A stretch of DNA of 64,000 nt from contig OY101119.1 of NCBI GenBank assembly GCA_956465555.1, positions 2,838,629 through 2,902,628 on the forward strand, read 5' to 3'. Positions 41,334 through 51,999 of the stretch are shown here, in pieces. Origin of the DNA: Nitzschia sp. pyKryTriq1. Its lineage: Eukaryota; Bacillariophyta; Bacillariophyceae; Bacillariales; Bacillariaceae. The notes under the pieces are model-generated. The model did not search any database, was not told the origin of the DNA, and was given only the letters and a program-made list of their open reading frames with translations. The first letter of the stretch is position 1; the number at the start of each line of letters is the position of its first letter. The position numbers and the translations under genes were made by a program.

Positions 41334-43175
41334 TCATATTTCTGGTTGCAGCTGTTCTTCTGCCACCCATGCATGAGCTAAGATCCCTTGTTTCCGTAAA
41401 TCCGCAAACAGGTACAACGCCTCTTGGACCGTCCATCGTGACGTATCCCTGCTGCTGCTGCTGCCCCCGACATTATTATCCTCCGCTCGTTGTTGTTGTT
41501 GTTGTTCTCCCCCACTGTCGTCGTCATTTTTCTTTTTTCGGTTCTGTTTTTTTTCTTTGCGTCGTTTCTTGTCGACAAGTTTTGGATCTATTTCTTCTTC
41601 GGCCATGTACACGACGGGATGAAAATACAAATGATCGATATACTGTCGCGTATTCTTGAAAGAAGAAGTAGCAGAAGAAGAAGAAGACGCCAAGGCTTGC
41701 AACAAGGCGAATTCTTTGGATGGATCCGCTTGTCCCCTGGGTGGAAATTGGACCGTGACGAGTACCAAATCGTCGGGTTGAGTATTGGCGGCAATCCATT
41801 TCCAAGGATGCTGCTGTTGTTGACTGCTACTACTACTACTACTTTTGGTTTTCTCGTCTTTTGTGGTAGACACCACTTCGGGCGTGCTCGTGTCCCAATG
41901 GAGAACTTGGAGTACTCCTTTCGAAGAAGAGACCCAGTCGTTATTATCAGTATCATCGCCATCCTTTTTCTGTTTCTTTTTGGAATTGTTATGGTTGCCC
42001 GAGTCTGTCGTTGTTTCTGGTTTCGATTCCATTAGATATATCTCATCGACAGGCATTCCAAATTTGCGATATAATTTCAATAGAGAAATTGTCGGACTAC
42101 CATTGCTGCTAGAAGAAGAAGCAGCAGCACCACCACCACCAGTGTTCTTCTTCTTTTCCTTCCACGAATCCGTCACACCATATCCTATTTGTACCAATAT
42201 AATTTTGGATGTTCGAGTGAGTTGTTGACATTGATGAGCAAAATCATGAACCAAAAAGTCGAGCTCGTGCTGCTGCTGTTGCATCCTTTTCTTGTTGGTT
42301 GTGGATCCCACCTTCACCATTCCATGATGTTTTTGTAGTTCGGGACAAATGTTGGTCAAACTCCCAAAGGGTGGATAGAGTGGTTCCAGCAATCCTTGAG
42401 GACTTCGCGATAACGATCCACTGGTAAAGATTCCCCCAAGTCCCTGGGGATGCACTTGGAGACTTTGGCAAATACTTCGACTTGCACTACTAGTTGAAGT
42501 CGACGTTGCAGCAGCAGCAGCAGTAGTACTACTACTACTACTTGTACTATTCAAGTGCTCTCGGACATCGACCGCGGGCGATCCCATGTGACTTTGCAAC
42601 ATTCGTTGATAGTGATTCATTTCTCCCTGAAATTCTTGTAAATGATCGGAAATTTTCCGCGACGATGGTTTCCACAGGAGACACGCCCGTGGGGGAGAGG
42701 TATGTTTCTGACGTCGACGACGTCGTTGTCGTGCCTTTGCACCATCATGATGATTATGGTTATCACGATCATCACGATCATCGTCATCATAAGGATAATA
42801 GACTCGATGAAAGTTCCATTCCACGGCGTGTTCAATGGCGTACCGTTCCACGCGGGCAGGACTGTAGAACGAATTCAATTTGTAATGATATGCGGGTGCT
42901 CCTGCTGGATACTGATTATAATTGTAATAATAGTAAGACGAATCACCCGGCGATTGAACCATGCCTTGGTTCCACCCCACCACCACGAGGCACAAGAGAA
43001 AAAATGGTAGCATATAATTCCGCTTGATAGCACTACCACCGAAGCAGTAGCAGCAGCAAGCGCTGGTGCTACACGCACTACTACTACTACTACTACTACT
43101 ACTGCTTTGATGATTTCGAGCAATGCTACTGGAAGGCAGCGATGATCTTGGGGATTTGCTGGAAATCAGAGTCAT
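41334..43175 (-). CDS. Type II membrane protein with diverged FkbM-methyltransferase-like domain
   Basis: Single exon of 613 residues, ATG at 43175. A poly-Ser cytosolic tail and a Cys cluster precede a signal anchor (M-L-P-F-F-L-L-C-L-V-V-V-G-W), then a Tyr-rich stem. The lumenal domain includes I-I-L-V-Q-I-G-Y-G (motif-I position), V-D-E-I-Y-L-M-E-S (E of the motif-II strand) and D-D-L-V-L-V-T-V-Q. It ends I-D-H-L-Y-F-H-P-V-V, and W-T-V-Q-E-A-L-Y-L-F-A-D-L-R-K-Q-G-I-L-A-H-A-W-V closes the protein. This order matches FkbM-type domains in which I-D-E-L-F-V-E-V-H-Y precedes a helix ending in H-x-W-P. The normal D-G/E-G-x-E acid is not obvious, so activity is uncertain. Four low-complexity insertions (Ser, Gln, Lys, Asp) interrupt the fold. 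Confidence 0.55.
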   Translation of the reverse strand: MTLISSKSPRSSLPSSSIARNHQSSSSSSSSSSACSTSACCCYCFGGSAIKRNYMLPFFLLCLVVVGWNQGMVQSPGDSSYYYYNYNQYPAGAPAYHYKLNSFYSPARVERYAIEHAVEWNFHRVYYPYDDDDRDDRDNHNHHDGAKARQRRRRRQKHTSPPRACLLWKPSSRKISDHLQEFQGEMNHYQRMLQSHMGSPAVDVREHLNSTSSSSSTTAAAAATSTSTSSASRSICQSLQVHPQGLGGIFTSGSLSRSPQGLLEPLYPPFGSLTNICPELQKHHGMVKVGSTTNKKRMQQQQHELDFLVHDFAHQCQQLTRTSKIILVQIGYGVTDSWKEKKKNTGGGGAAASSSSSNGSPTISLLKLYRKFGMPVDEIYLMESKPETTTDSGNHNNSKKKQKKDGDDTDNNDWVSSSKGVLQVLHWDTSTPEVVSTTKDEKTKSSSSSSSQQQQHPWKWIAANTQPDDLVLVTVQFPPRGQADPSKEFALLQALASSSSSATSSFKNTRQYIDHLYFHPVVYMAEEEIDPKLVDKKRRKEKKQNRKKKNDDDSGGEQQQQQRAEDNNVGGSSSSRDTSRWTVQEALYLFADLRKQGILAHAWVAEEQLQPEI

Positions 43176-43978
43176 ATTGTCGGTATCGTAGCTAGACTAG
43201 TACCGTAATAGGTTTGTTTGTGGTGCTTCTGGACACCACCGACTGACTCACTGACTGATGACTGACTGTCAAGCAAAACTACCAAGTACGAGAGATTAGA
43301 TAGAAGGGTAGTACTGTATGAGTAGAGATGCGATGATTGCTGGTGCATTCGTACTCATATTCGTACCTTGTTATGCGGCGGCGAAGTCGGTGGTCGGTGG
43401 TCATGGTCAAAAGCCAGAGAAGAGAAGAGCGCGAACTCTCTTTTTGAACGGATGTGGCGGATGTGGAGATTTGGGGATTGGGGGGCGCCTGCCGCCAATG
43501 ACATGTCCTGTCAGATCGAACAAGTCGATGAGTGACACTCCGCCGCCCGCCGCCTACAAGTACATACCGGCGTTCCACGGTACAGGTCTCTACTACCGGT
43601 AGAGGTAGTAGAGCTCACTGTACAACTACGGTACTGTACTCGCAACCAACGGTCAATATCATGTGGATACCTTGGCCGGCGCGAGAATCTTGCCGCCGAC
43701 CGGCTGGGCACCGACCGGGCACTATGGTGATCTGAGAATGTTCCTACCGGTACAAGTACTTGTATCGTACTATTTTGGTGGCTATAATGATGCAGTAGAT
43801 GGGAATAAGATGAGGTTTGAGGGACACGATGATGCACCACCTTCTCGTTTCTCTTCTTCAGCACCACTACCGTACCGGTACAGTACCGTACCGATTACAA
43901 CACAAACAACACAACCACCATACACCATACACCATTCCTAATACTACTAGAGTAGTCTACTACAATAGCTTCCGTAGT
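43176..43978. promoter_or_regulatory. Divergent promoter region rich in TACCGGTA
   Basis: Between two divergent membrane-enzyme genes. Copies occur near 43565, 43595 (CTACCGGTAG), 43745 (CTACCGGTACAAGTACTTGTA) and 43870-43893 (three overlapping GTACCG units). No coding frame here is credible. Confidence 0.45.
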
Positions 43979-44302
43979 ATGGCGGCCATGACGACGGGAA
44001 CCCATAAACGAAATAATGGTGTGCCACAGACGAACAATACCGGTACGACGACGACGACGACGACGAATACTATGATGAGCGGCGACACTTCGAGTATTCT
44101 TTCTACTCGCAGCAGCAGCACCACTACTACTACTACTAATCCTACCACCACCAAGAAGAAAAAGAGTACGGGTAGTAGTTCGAAGCGAAACAAGCAATCC
44201 ACATCCTTTTTTTCTTCTCACAGCAATGGCAATGGCAACACAAGCACCAGCACAATCGATCGAATATTCTCGTCTTTCTCGCCCTCTTCACAACAGCAAC
44301 AA

Positions 44303-44336
<34 letters not shown>

Positions 44337-45754
44337 GACGAAACTTTACAGTTCTCGTTTTGGGATGTGTGGCTATCTTGGGTTTGATCCAATTCATACT
44401 CAATGCCATGTTATATAATGCCATTGACGAGAACAAGGAAGGAAAGCAGTCTCTTGTCGCCCAAATGGCAGCACTCCAACAACAAATTTTGACGTGGCAA
44501 GAGCAGACTCAACTTTACTCGGACGATGGAAACTTTTATCCCTTTTCGATTCGAGACTCGAGACGGTTGGTACCGACGCAATTGCCGGCTGGCTTTCATG
44601 TATGGGATTATGTCGATATTACGACCCAAAATCAACAACAATCCAAAAAGGCATCCTTGTTTCATAACGCCCGATACGAAGCGCTCGCACCGTGTCAAAA
44701 GTACGACTTGCTGTGTTACAAAAAAAAGATTATTCAAGTCTTTACATTGGTATTGGAACAAAATCCACATACCGAATACTTCTTTTATATGGAAGCCGAC
44801 AATGAATTGTGTACGACATTGACCGATGTCCGACGATTGGCGTATCAATATCAACGCTACTTTATCACGACAGGCATTGGATTTTCGGGATGGATCATGC
44901 AGCGACAGTTCATGATGGATTTTATTCAGCTGTTAAAAGATTTTGTGCCGCCTCCCAAAGATCCAGACGATATTTTGAGTCAACAAGGACCTCTTCCGAG
45001 TGAAGGACCGGATCCGATTGCCGCCGAATGGTTGATTGCACATCAATCGTGGACCGTCACCCGGAAATATCTCGTCTCACATTCCATTCAACCCAGTTTG
45101 GGAACCGCTGCCTTGACAGTACGAATGCCCGTGGGGGATGGATCGAAGGCCGCCATCCCATCTGATTCTACTACTTTCCATAGGAAAAATCAAACAGCTG
45201 CTGGTGGTTCTGCTCCCGCCAAGTATCCAGCCACCAACAAAGGTCTTGACAAGCATTTGCCACGATGTTGGGAACCCCGACGGAGCAAATGGCGGATTAG
45301 TAAAAAAGATCATCGGGATCGATTTGGGTGGGATTATTTCGACTATGACGAATGTGCTGACGGAGCAGAAGTATTTCCCTGTTATGATGGACAATTACAA
45401 GATTTACTGGTCAAAGACATGGCCAACTTTAACTACACGGAACTGGATGCGGAACGTCAGAAGTTGATTGAAAAACAAAAGAATCGGCAACGCAACGATT
45501 TACTCAAAAAGAAGGGAAAACAAGCGTCAGTAGCGGGAGTGGCAGGTTCCGCTGTCGCGCTCCAGCAACAAAAACAACTGCATATCGTGTCACAAGGTGG
45601 GGAACAACATGACGTCGCGGAAGGCGCAAATATTGATCCAAATGCACCACTATCGGCGCGATTGAAAGCATTGACAGACAAGGCAAGACTACGGCATGCG
45701 GAACGATTAAAAGCCGGTGGTGGTGGTTTGAGAGGTATCCCCACCGGCTTATAG
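43979..45754 (+). CDS. GT54 (GnT-IV)-like type II membrane protein, paralogue A, with polyglutamine stem
   Basis: Start chosen at ATG 43979 (591 residues); the frame extends upstream to ATG 43829, but that part holds promoter-like motifs. A Thr/Ser tail and a run of 16-17 Gln encoded by CAG/CAA repeats precede a signal anchor (V-L-V-L-G-C-V-A-I-L-G-L-I-Q-F-I-L). The conserved core reads F-Y-P-F-S-I-R-D-S, F-F-Y-M-E-A-D-N-E-L-C, T-G-I-G-F-S-G-W-I-M, W-T-V-T-R-K-Y-L-V-S-H-S-I-Q and H-L-P-R-C-W-E-P. M-E-A-D-N-E sits where GnT-IV-type GT-A enzymes have L-E-D-D, and the G-F-S-G-W/S-H-S-I-x-x-S-L-G order resembles their acceptor side. A Golgi glycosyltransferase role is inferred. Paralogue B is at 56032. 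Confidence 0.6.
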
Positions 45755-45962
45755 CCAAGAGGAGTGAGTGAGTCGTTAAAAACTCCTTGCTTGCTCAGCT
45801 AAATGTACATGATTTAGATGAGACAGGGCTCACTACTGTAGATTTACTGTATAGTCTCAGTGCACAATTATTATTCCAAGCTCTCTCAACAAAGTCAGTT
45901 AGTCGCACACAAAACCAACAACTTTCCACAATACATACTTATGCATACACACTTCTTTTCCA
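45755..45962. other. Short convergent spacer
   Basis: 208 bp, no feature beyond 3' untranslated sequence. Confidence 0.5.
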
Positions 45963-47594
45963 CTATCTCTTTCCGAAAAGCTTGGTGGTGGGCAGCTTTC
46001 CTCCCATCACCTTACCACCGATGGCAGGGATTGTATCGAGCTCGCTAGCCACACGGAATATCTTCAACAATTGATCACGAATCCGTTCCATCCTTGTCCC
46101 CAATACTTCATCCATGGCAGAACGCACACCGGATGCCTCCAACGTCTTGTCGACTTGTCGCTTGGCAAGTTTGATAGAGAGATTGATACAGAAGATTTTC
46201 ATTCGATCGCCACTCATGATATAGGCCAGTCCCAATTCCAACAAGGCAAGCAAATACGAAATGACGATACTGGAGAGCATGGAGGTGATCTGATCTCCAG
46301 CCGAGTCTCGTTGGTGGGCAAATGTCTGTTGGAATGCATCCCAATGAGACTTTAGTATTCCAGTGCTCCTGGTGACATTCAAGAAATCGTCATCATCAAA
46401 TAATGATGTCGTCGCATTCGTAAAATTACTTTCAGAGGGGAGGAGATCCTCCAAATCCCCAACCTTTAGTAGTCCTCGAAGATTCGAGCGCTGACCGTAA
46501 TGGGCGTCGTCCCTGGACGGCGATGATGATTCTTCTTCCATTCTAGGTTGTTTCGGTAGTAGTAGTACTAACGCTCTTCTCGTGGCTGGGCGGTCTTCTT
46601 GGTCCATATCAGCGACAGTTGCATTCTGAATGGAATGTAACTGCGATTCCCACACGGTGGATTGGTCGTGTAAAGTATTCGAAAGATTGCCCCAGTTGGG
46701 CGGTGGTTGTTGCAAGTAGTTATTGGAGGACGACGGTGGTGTTACAGCTACTACTAGCAACTGAACCGCCAAGGCAAGAATTCCAAAGGGTATGACGACT
46801 CGCCAGTAAAAGGCTTGGGAGGATTGAAAGATGGATGGAAGAATACGTGGAATATCGATTTGTTTCTTGGCGTCATCCAATTTGCTTCGTACCAGTCCTT
46901 GGGCTTGGTCAAATTCCTTGTCGATGTCCGAAGGATCGGGAATATCCACATCGGGTTTGACTTTTTTCACCATGACCTCCAATTTGGAAGCCATGTTCAA
47001 TTTCGGAAGAAAGGGAGCCAAAACTTGATTGACTTTTTGCTGCAATCGATCCACCACCGAATCGACCTTGTCTGCCAACTGATCCACGTTTCTGTCTACC
47101 GACGTCTGGAGAGTCTTCAATTTCCGAAAGACAGGTTCGATGGCGTCCATGAATCGCTTTTGCATGGGTCCAAAGGAATTGTAAAACACAACCATCGCAT
47201 TGAAGTAAGGAAAGAGCGGGATCAAAATATCAGTCGATATCTTGGAAATCCAGGCATCTCCCTGCGCCGTCATGCTGAGCAACCACGCCAGGGCCATGGT
47301 GCAGACGACCGACACGGTGGGTGCCACAAGACTCCACAAATAGGACATTCCTGCTTCTTCTTGCGACGATAGAAGGTCCTCGGGATTGATATCCAAAGGA
47401 ATATCAAAACTGGGTTCCATATCACTGGCATTATCCAGCATGGCCAGTAGTTCGCTTTCTTGGTCCCCTTGGATTCCGTACTTGGCCTTGGCAGCCTCTC
47501 TCGATTGGATGGAAACCTGCTCTTCCCCCGCCGCCGCCAATTCGGCATCGGGGATTGGTTCGTACCCGGCTTTGGAGGGCATGGTTAGGTTCAT
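45963..47594 (-). CDS. Multi-pass membrane protein with helical central region, unknown function
   Basis: Single exon. The first ATG is 47594 (543 residues); a second in-frame ATG follows at 47582, and the open frame extends upstream only through a TTG. An acidic N-terminal domain (I-P-D-A-E-L, D-I-P-L-D-I-N-P-E-D-L-L) precedes a hydrophobic segment (L-V-A-P-T-V-S-V-V-C-T-M-A-L-A-W-L-L-S-M). A helical region with repeating D-x-x-V-D-x-L-x-x-K-V follows (about 165-235), then a second hydrophobic segment (V-V-I-P-F-G-I-L-A-L-A-V-Q-L-L-V-V-A-V). A lumenal loop with N-glycosylation sequons leads to a third (M-L-S-S-I-V-I-S-Y-L-L-A-L-L-E-L-G-L-A-Y). I do not recognise a family. Confidence 0.7.
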   Translation of the reverse strand: MNLTMPSKAGYEPIPDAELAAAGEEQVSIQSREAAKAKYGIQGDQESELLAMLDNASDMEPSFDIPLDINPEDLLSSQEEAGMSYLWSLVAPTVSVVCTMALAWLLSMTAQGDAWISKISTDILIPLFPYFNAMVVFYNSFGPMQKRFMDAIEPVFRKLKTLQTSVDRNVDQLADKVDSVVDRLQQKVNQVLAPFLPKLNMASKLEVMVKKVKPDVDIPDPSDIDKEFDQAQGLVRSKLDDAKKQIDIPRILPSIFQSSQAFYWRVVIPFGILALAVQLLVVAVTPPSSSNNYLQQPPPNWGNLSNTLHDQSTVWESQLHSIQNATVADMDQEDRPATRRALVLLLPKQPRMEEESSSPSRDDAHYGQRSNLRGLLKVGDLEDLLPSESNFTNATTSLFDDDDFLNVTRSTGILKSHWDAFQQTFAHQRDSAGDQITSMLSSIVISYLLALLELGLAYIMSGDRMKIFCINLSIKLAKRQVDKTLEASGVRSAMDEVLGTRMERIRDQLLKIFRVASELDTIPAIGGKVMGGKLPTTKLFGKR

Positions 47595-48119
47595 GTACAG
47601 TAAAGAAGGAGACCGCAAAGTAAAGTGGGGGAAAGCCTGATCGAGAGAAACCGGAAAGTGAAGATGGCGGATGGATGCGGAGATCAATCAATCATCATCA
47701 GCATCAGCCGCATGCATGATGATGATGGGCTTTTCGTCTTCTTTTTTCTCGCGCAAGTGTCACGAGTCACGAGAGGCATTTCGGAAAAGTCACGATGAGA
47801 ACTTCGGAAAAAATGAGGGAAGATTCGTGGAATATGACTGATCCGAGCTTACGTCTGTGCTTCGACAGTCGGTGAAAGCAAAAGCGCGCACCTCTATCTT
47901 TGATCTCGCGAGTAGAACACACACACACCACGACCAAAAAAGGCGCGAAGAAAAAGCACCCCAAAACCCCAACAAAACACAACGCAAAACGTGGGAAGTG
48001 CGAATGCGAAGATTTGAGATTACGACAAGAGACACGTTCTCGATCCGCATCCAATCTCATCAAGAAGCTCGAGCATCCTGCCTCAATCACTTTCTGGATA
48101 GCCGTCCATCATATACTTC
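47595..48119. other. Divergent spacer
   Basis: Between two divergent membrane-protein genes; no gene and no TACCGGTA copy noticed. (CATCAT)n occurs near 47693-47725. Confidence 0.5.
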
Positions 48120-50012
48120 ATGAGCATGAACGCAGCACCACCTGCAGCAGCAGGTGATGAGAGCTCTCCCCTGTTATTGTCAGAAGAACACAAGAATAAC
48201 GGAGAAAGTCGTACAACGAAATACATGTATGGTCTCGACGACGATGGCGGCGGTCGACAGAAAACACAACAAAAAGAAGAAGAAGAAACTGGTGATGATG
48301 AAGACTCTACTTCTATCGTCTTTTGGGATGGAGCTCCTGGTCATGGAATTACCACGGGATTTCCTGCGTATTTAATAGACAGTATCAATCGTATATCGAC
48401 ACGCGTCTGGCAGCATGTGGGACACATTGGTGTCTTGGGCAGCATTTCTATTGCGACAAACTTTTTGACTGGGCCGGCAATGTTGGAAATTCCAGCCGTC
48501 TTTCAACGGAGTGGTATCATCCCTACCACATGTACCATAGTGCTGGTAGGAGTCTTGGCTTCTTTGGGAAGCTTGCACATGGCTCGAGCCATCTCGCAAG
48601 TTCCTGGAAACACGAATTTTGAACGAGAAGTGGAATACAGCGAAGCCTTTCGACAACTATTTGCTACTAGTGACCGCAGAAAAGATAATGATGCTGGCTT
48701 GGCGAAATCGCCATCATTATCATCATCATCGTCGTCAACAAAATCAGTATCCTCTACCCAAGCCGCCACCAATTCAAGTCGTTCCCATCGATGGTTCATT
48801 GGAACTCAATTGGTATTTTTCGCCTGCATCACCTGTCTCAATATTTCGTCCCTAGTCGACTCGGCCCAAGTCTTTGATACCATCTTGGCCAATATTATGG
48901 GTGGTACACACGCCTTGCAAATCACATGGGCCAATACTACTACAAGTGCTGCTGCTACTGGTGCTGCTGCGGAATCATCGACTTCTACATTATTGGAATT
49001 TCATTGGATTGAATGGACCTATGCCTCTTGTAGTCAAGAAGTACTGCTAGAAGGCCGATGTATACCGTTTGATGAAACGGGCGATGGCGACGATGATGGG
49101 GTCTTGTTGACTGTCGGGTATCTATTCAACATTCTTTGTTTTCTACCACTTTCACTTATGAATTTGCAAGAGAATGCGGCCTGGCAAGTCGTGGAATTTT
49201 TGGTATTGATTGTTACTTCAATCATCTTTTCCGTATTGTTTTGGCAAAATGGACTGGTATGGGACGACGATCGCATCAGTTGGTGGGGGGATTCATGGGA
49301 TGGACTCATGGGAGTCATTCTCTTTAATTTTGCCTTGGTTATTAGCGTGTCCTCCTGGTTGTACGAAAAGGAATCGAATGTGGATGCCAAGAGTGTTATT
49401 GTGGGATCGACCGTATTGGCAGCCCTACTGTACATGCTGGTGGGAATTTTGGGAGCCATGTCCATGCCCCATGTATCTGAAAACATGTTGGAGACCTTTA
49501 TGAGTGGCGTCTTGGGAACTTCCATGCAATGGACGGCTTCTATCTTTGCCTTGTTTATTGTGGGATTGGGAATTCCTTTATTGTGCGTCCTGTGTCGGTT
49601 AAATTTGACGGGGAGTGGCATGAAACATTCCACCGCCAATTGGTGGGCCGTATACTTGCCTTTTGGGTTGTCGTGGCTCATGTACCGAGGTGACTTGGTA
49701 ACACAGCTATTGTCGTGGGGTGGCGTCATCTTTACAAGTTTGATTGCCTTTATCTTTCCCTTGTTACTTGCCCTACAAGCCTTGCGAATACATCGAGACG
49801 ATCCCGGAACGATTGTGGTGTATGGACGTCGATGGGCCGACGCTTCCACCGAAGCGTTGGAACGACGAGCATTGTACGTCTTGTTGGGGATATCCATACT
49901 TGCCATCGTGGCAGCCATTGTCGGTAATATTTTGGGTGGTGGCGAAGCATCCTCGCATGGGTCATTTGCCCACGAAATCTCTAGACTTACTGAGATGACA
50001 CTTGTAGTCTAG
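48120..50012 (+). CDS. Amino-acid permease (AAAP/SLC38-like)
   Basis: Single exon of 630 residues, ATG at 48120. An acidic cytosolic N-terminus of about 90 residues is followed by about 11 hydrophobic helices. The first contains S-I-A-T-N-F-L-T-G-P-A-M-L-E-I-P-A-V-F, matching the AAAP start (N-x-x-x-G-x-x-x-L-x-x-P). Other helices include L-V-F-F-A-C-I-T-C-L-N-I, V-I-L-F-N-F-A-L-V-I-S-V-S-S-W-L and L-Y-M-L-V-G-I-L-G-A-M-S-M. A poly-Ser loop lies between TM2 and TM3. Members are proton- or sodium-coupled amino-acid transporters of plasma or vacuolar membranes. Substrate and membrane are not deducible. The gene ends 53 bp from the convergent carrier gene. Confidence 0.82.
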   Translation: MSMNAAPPAAAGDESSPLLLSEEHKNNGESRTTKYMYGLDDDGGGRQKTQQKEEEETGDDEDSTSIVFWDGAPGHGITTGFPAYLIDSINRISTRVWQHVGHIGVLGSISIATNFLTGPAMLEIPAVFQRSGIIPTTCTIVLVGVLASLGSLHMARAISQVPGNTNFEREVEYSEAFRQLFATSDRRKDNDAGLAKSPSLSSSSSSTKSVSSTQAATNSSRSHRWFIGTQLVFFACITCLNISSLVDSAQVFDTILANIMGGTHALQITWANTTTSAAATGAAAESSTSTLLEFHWIEWTYASCSQEVLLEGRCIPFDETGDGDDDGVLLTVGYLFNILCFLPLSLMNLQENAAWQVVEFLVLIVTSIIFSVLFWQNGLVWDDDRISWWGDSWDGLMGVILFNFALVISVSSWLYEKESNVDAKSVIVGSTVLAALLYMLVGILGAMSMPHVSENMLETFMSGVLGTSMQWTASIFALFIVGLGIPLLCVLCRLNLTGSGMKHSTANWWAVYLPFGLSWLMYRGDLVTQLLSWGGVIFTSLIAFIFPLLLALQALRIHRDDPGTIVVYGRRWADASTEALERRALYVLLGISILAIVAAIVGNILGGGEASSHGSFAHEISRLTEMTLVV

Positions 50013-50065
50013 TTTCGAGTGCAATAAGAACGTGATAATGATGATTCAAGTTTGGTCTTAGAGAG

Positions 50066-51202
50066 TTAGGAAGTCCGCCGCTGTTGCAGGAACAGCTGTT
50101 TTTGATTTTCTTGTTGTCGGTATTCCGACCACTTTTGTTTACTCCACCTTGCCAAAAATTCATAGGAAATAAAGGTAATGCAACAGTTCGGAATGACTCG
50201 AATCAAAGTGACGGGAAGTCCTCGATAAAAGCCTCGAAATCCTTCTTCCTTCCAGATCTGTTCTATCATTCCCGTTAACGTGGGAGCGACTGTGGCACGT
50301 GAATCCATCATGCGACTTCGCAATACTTCGTGTGGATACGTCAAGAGTGAAGCACATATTTTAGCCAACCCTGACGCTCCTAATAACTCCAAGGCGGTTT
50401 CGGGGTTCCCATCGTCCCGTCGTTCCCGGGCTTGTTTTTTCAAGAATTCATACGCTGGGAATTGTACGGCGACATGCGATAATCCCATGAGATTGGCACT
50501 CATACCCCTCCAAAAGATTCTCGCTCCATGATCCGCATACAATTGCTTGGCCGTTTGTGCCATGGAGCTTTGCTGCAGTTTTTGATGCCCCGTCAATTGA
50601 TGTAGAGCCTGTGTTTGTAATCTCGTTCGAATGACAAAGAGAGGATTGCAAATGACATCGGCCACGGCGCCCGTAAAGACGGCCGCTCCCATGTGCACCA
50701 AGGCGGGTGGCCAATCGGGATGTTGCACCCTGACTTTGTGTTTGGTTTCATCGTACAAGGGAAAATACACGCCCCAAAATAAGGGCACCGTCACGAGCGT
50801 CGCTCCCAATCCTCGAAACATACCCCTCCACCCTTCCTTCTGCAATATTTCTTTGATGGCACCGAGGGGTGTCAGGTTTTTATTGTTGATGGTGTTGTTG
50901 TTTGAAGAAGAAGATGCACTCGCACTGACTTCGCCCCACACTTGCATTCGCGTTCGTACCAAATCGAGAGGGGCACAAATTATACTGGACAAGACACCAC
51001 TTCCCACACCGGCTGCCAACGTGGACACATAGTGCGCCGAGTCTCTCACTACTGGCAACAGTTCGGGCCTGGGTACGGGATCGTCGGGATCATTCTCGAG
51101 TAAACTCAGTTCGACCGAGCCAGTGCCGAGGCGGCGAATGTTGACGGGTCGTCGTTTACTGTTTGGCTCCTTATCATTGTTGTCGCCTGTAGTGACGGAC
51201 AT
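50066..51202 (-). CDS. Mitochondrial carrier, NAD/FAD/folate or pyrimidine-nucleotide type
   Basis: Single exon, 378 residues from ATG 51202; the open frame runs upstream only through non-ATG codons. Three SLC25 repeats are complete: C-A-P-L-D-L-V-R-T-R with G-W-R-G-M-F-R-G; N-P-L-F-V-I-R-T-R with H-G-A-R-I-F-W-R-G; and Y-P-H-E-V-L-R-S-R with G-F-R-G-F-Y-R-G. P-L-F-V-I-R-T-R-L-Q-T-Q and Y-P-H-E-V-L-R-S-R-M match the subgroup of NAD, FAD/folate and pyrimidine-nucleotide carriers (SLC25A32/33/36 and plant NDT). The substrate within that group is unresolved. The N-terminal 85 residues are hydrophilic and not an obvious presequence. Repeat 1 has a short Ser/Asn insertion. Confidence 0.88.
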   Translation of the reverse strand: MSVTTGDNNDKEPNSKRRPVNIRRLGTGSVELSLLENDPDDPVPRPELLPVVRDSAHYVSTLAAGVGSGVLSSIICAPLDLVRTRMQVWGEVSASASSSSNNNTINNKNLTPLGAIKEILQKEGWRGMFRGLGATLVTVPLFWGVYFPLYDETKHKVRVQHPDWPPALVHMGAAVFTGAVADVICNPLFVIRTRLQTQALHQLTGHQKLQQSSMAQTAKQLYADHGARIFWRGMSANLMGLSHVAVQFPAYEFLKKQARERRDDGNPETALELLGASGLAKICASLLTYPHEVLRSRMMDSRATVAPTLTGMIEQIWKEEGFRGFYRGLPVTLIRVIPNCCITFISYEFLARWSKQKWSEYRQQENQKQLFLQQRRTS

Positions 51203-51999
51203 TTTGTTGGGAGGGGAGCTAGCTGCTTTACTAGTAGCTACTAGAGTGGCAAGTGCTGTCTGTTGTTGTAATGGCGCGTGTGTTTTAGTTAGTGTCTGAT
51301 GTCTGATATCTGATGAATGCGGTGCTGCAACAGATACGAAGTAGGAGGATAAAAAATACACTCTCTTGAAAAACAGGGCACACGAAGGCGGGCGCAATAC
51401 GTCTGTCTCCCCCCGTCCAAAGAAGATGACGACTGACTCGTCCTCCCCTCACTCTCCTACTCACTCCTCAACTCATCCTCATCCTCCCTCGCTCGAGCGC
51501 TCTCGCTCCTCCTTATTCATCCTCTCTTTGACGCAATCCGACCTTGGGATCCGACTAGTCTACCATAGCCGGTCGAGTGAGTCGTCCATCAAAACCATCA
51601 TCACCTTCCAAGCGCGCACCGACCGACCTCCAAAACTCAAAATCCACGCTCACATTCTGCTCGTGAGAACGAAAACAACGGAGTCGAGGAGAACTTTTGG
51701 CCAAGTACAGTTGAAGTTCCAAATGAGATGGGAGGTACATTACACACTTTCTTTCCACTAGTACTAGACTGCAGATGGGTTGGACTCTCTCCACCAGACT
51801 ACAAATCTCGACGACTGCTACTCTAAAGAACAGCCGTAGTAGGAGTGAGCAGTACGAGCAGCGACCATGATCATAACCGGTGTTTTAGTAGCGTTAGAAC
51901 ACCAGCAGTAGCTCTACGAGCACTAACATAACACCAGCTAATATTCTCGCTGGACAAGGGCATTGCTCCTACAGTAGTACTCGCCTTCGGACTATCGTT
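51203..51999. other. Intergenic region, no gene seen
   Basis: TC-rich stretch (TCCTC/ACTC repeats) at about 51420-51520 creates a 131-codon frame with a non-ATG start that I do not accept. CTAGTAG palindromes lie at about 51230-51245. Confidence 0.45.

Noticed and set aside
51366-51761. 131-codon plus-strand frame
   Set aside because: Non-ATG start in TC-rich simple repeat; no motif.
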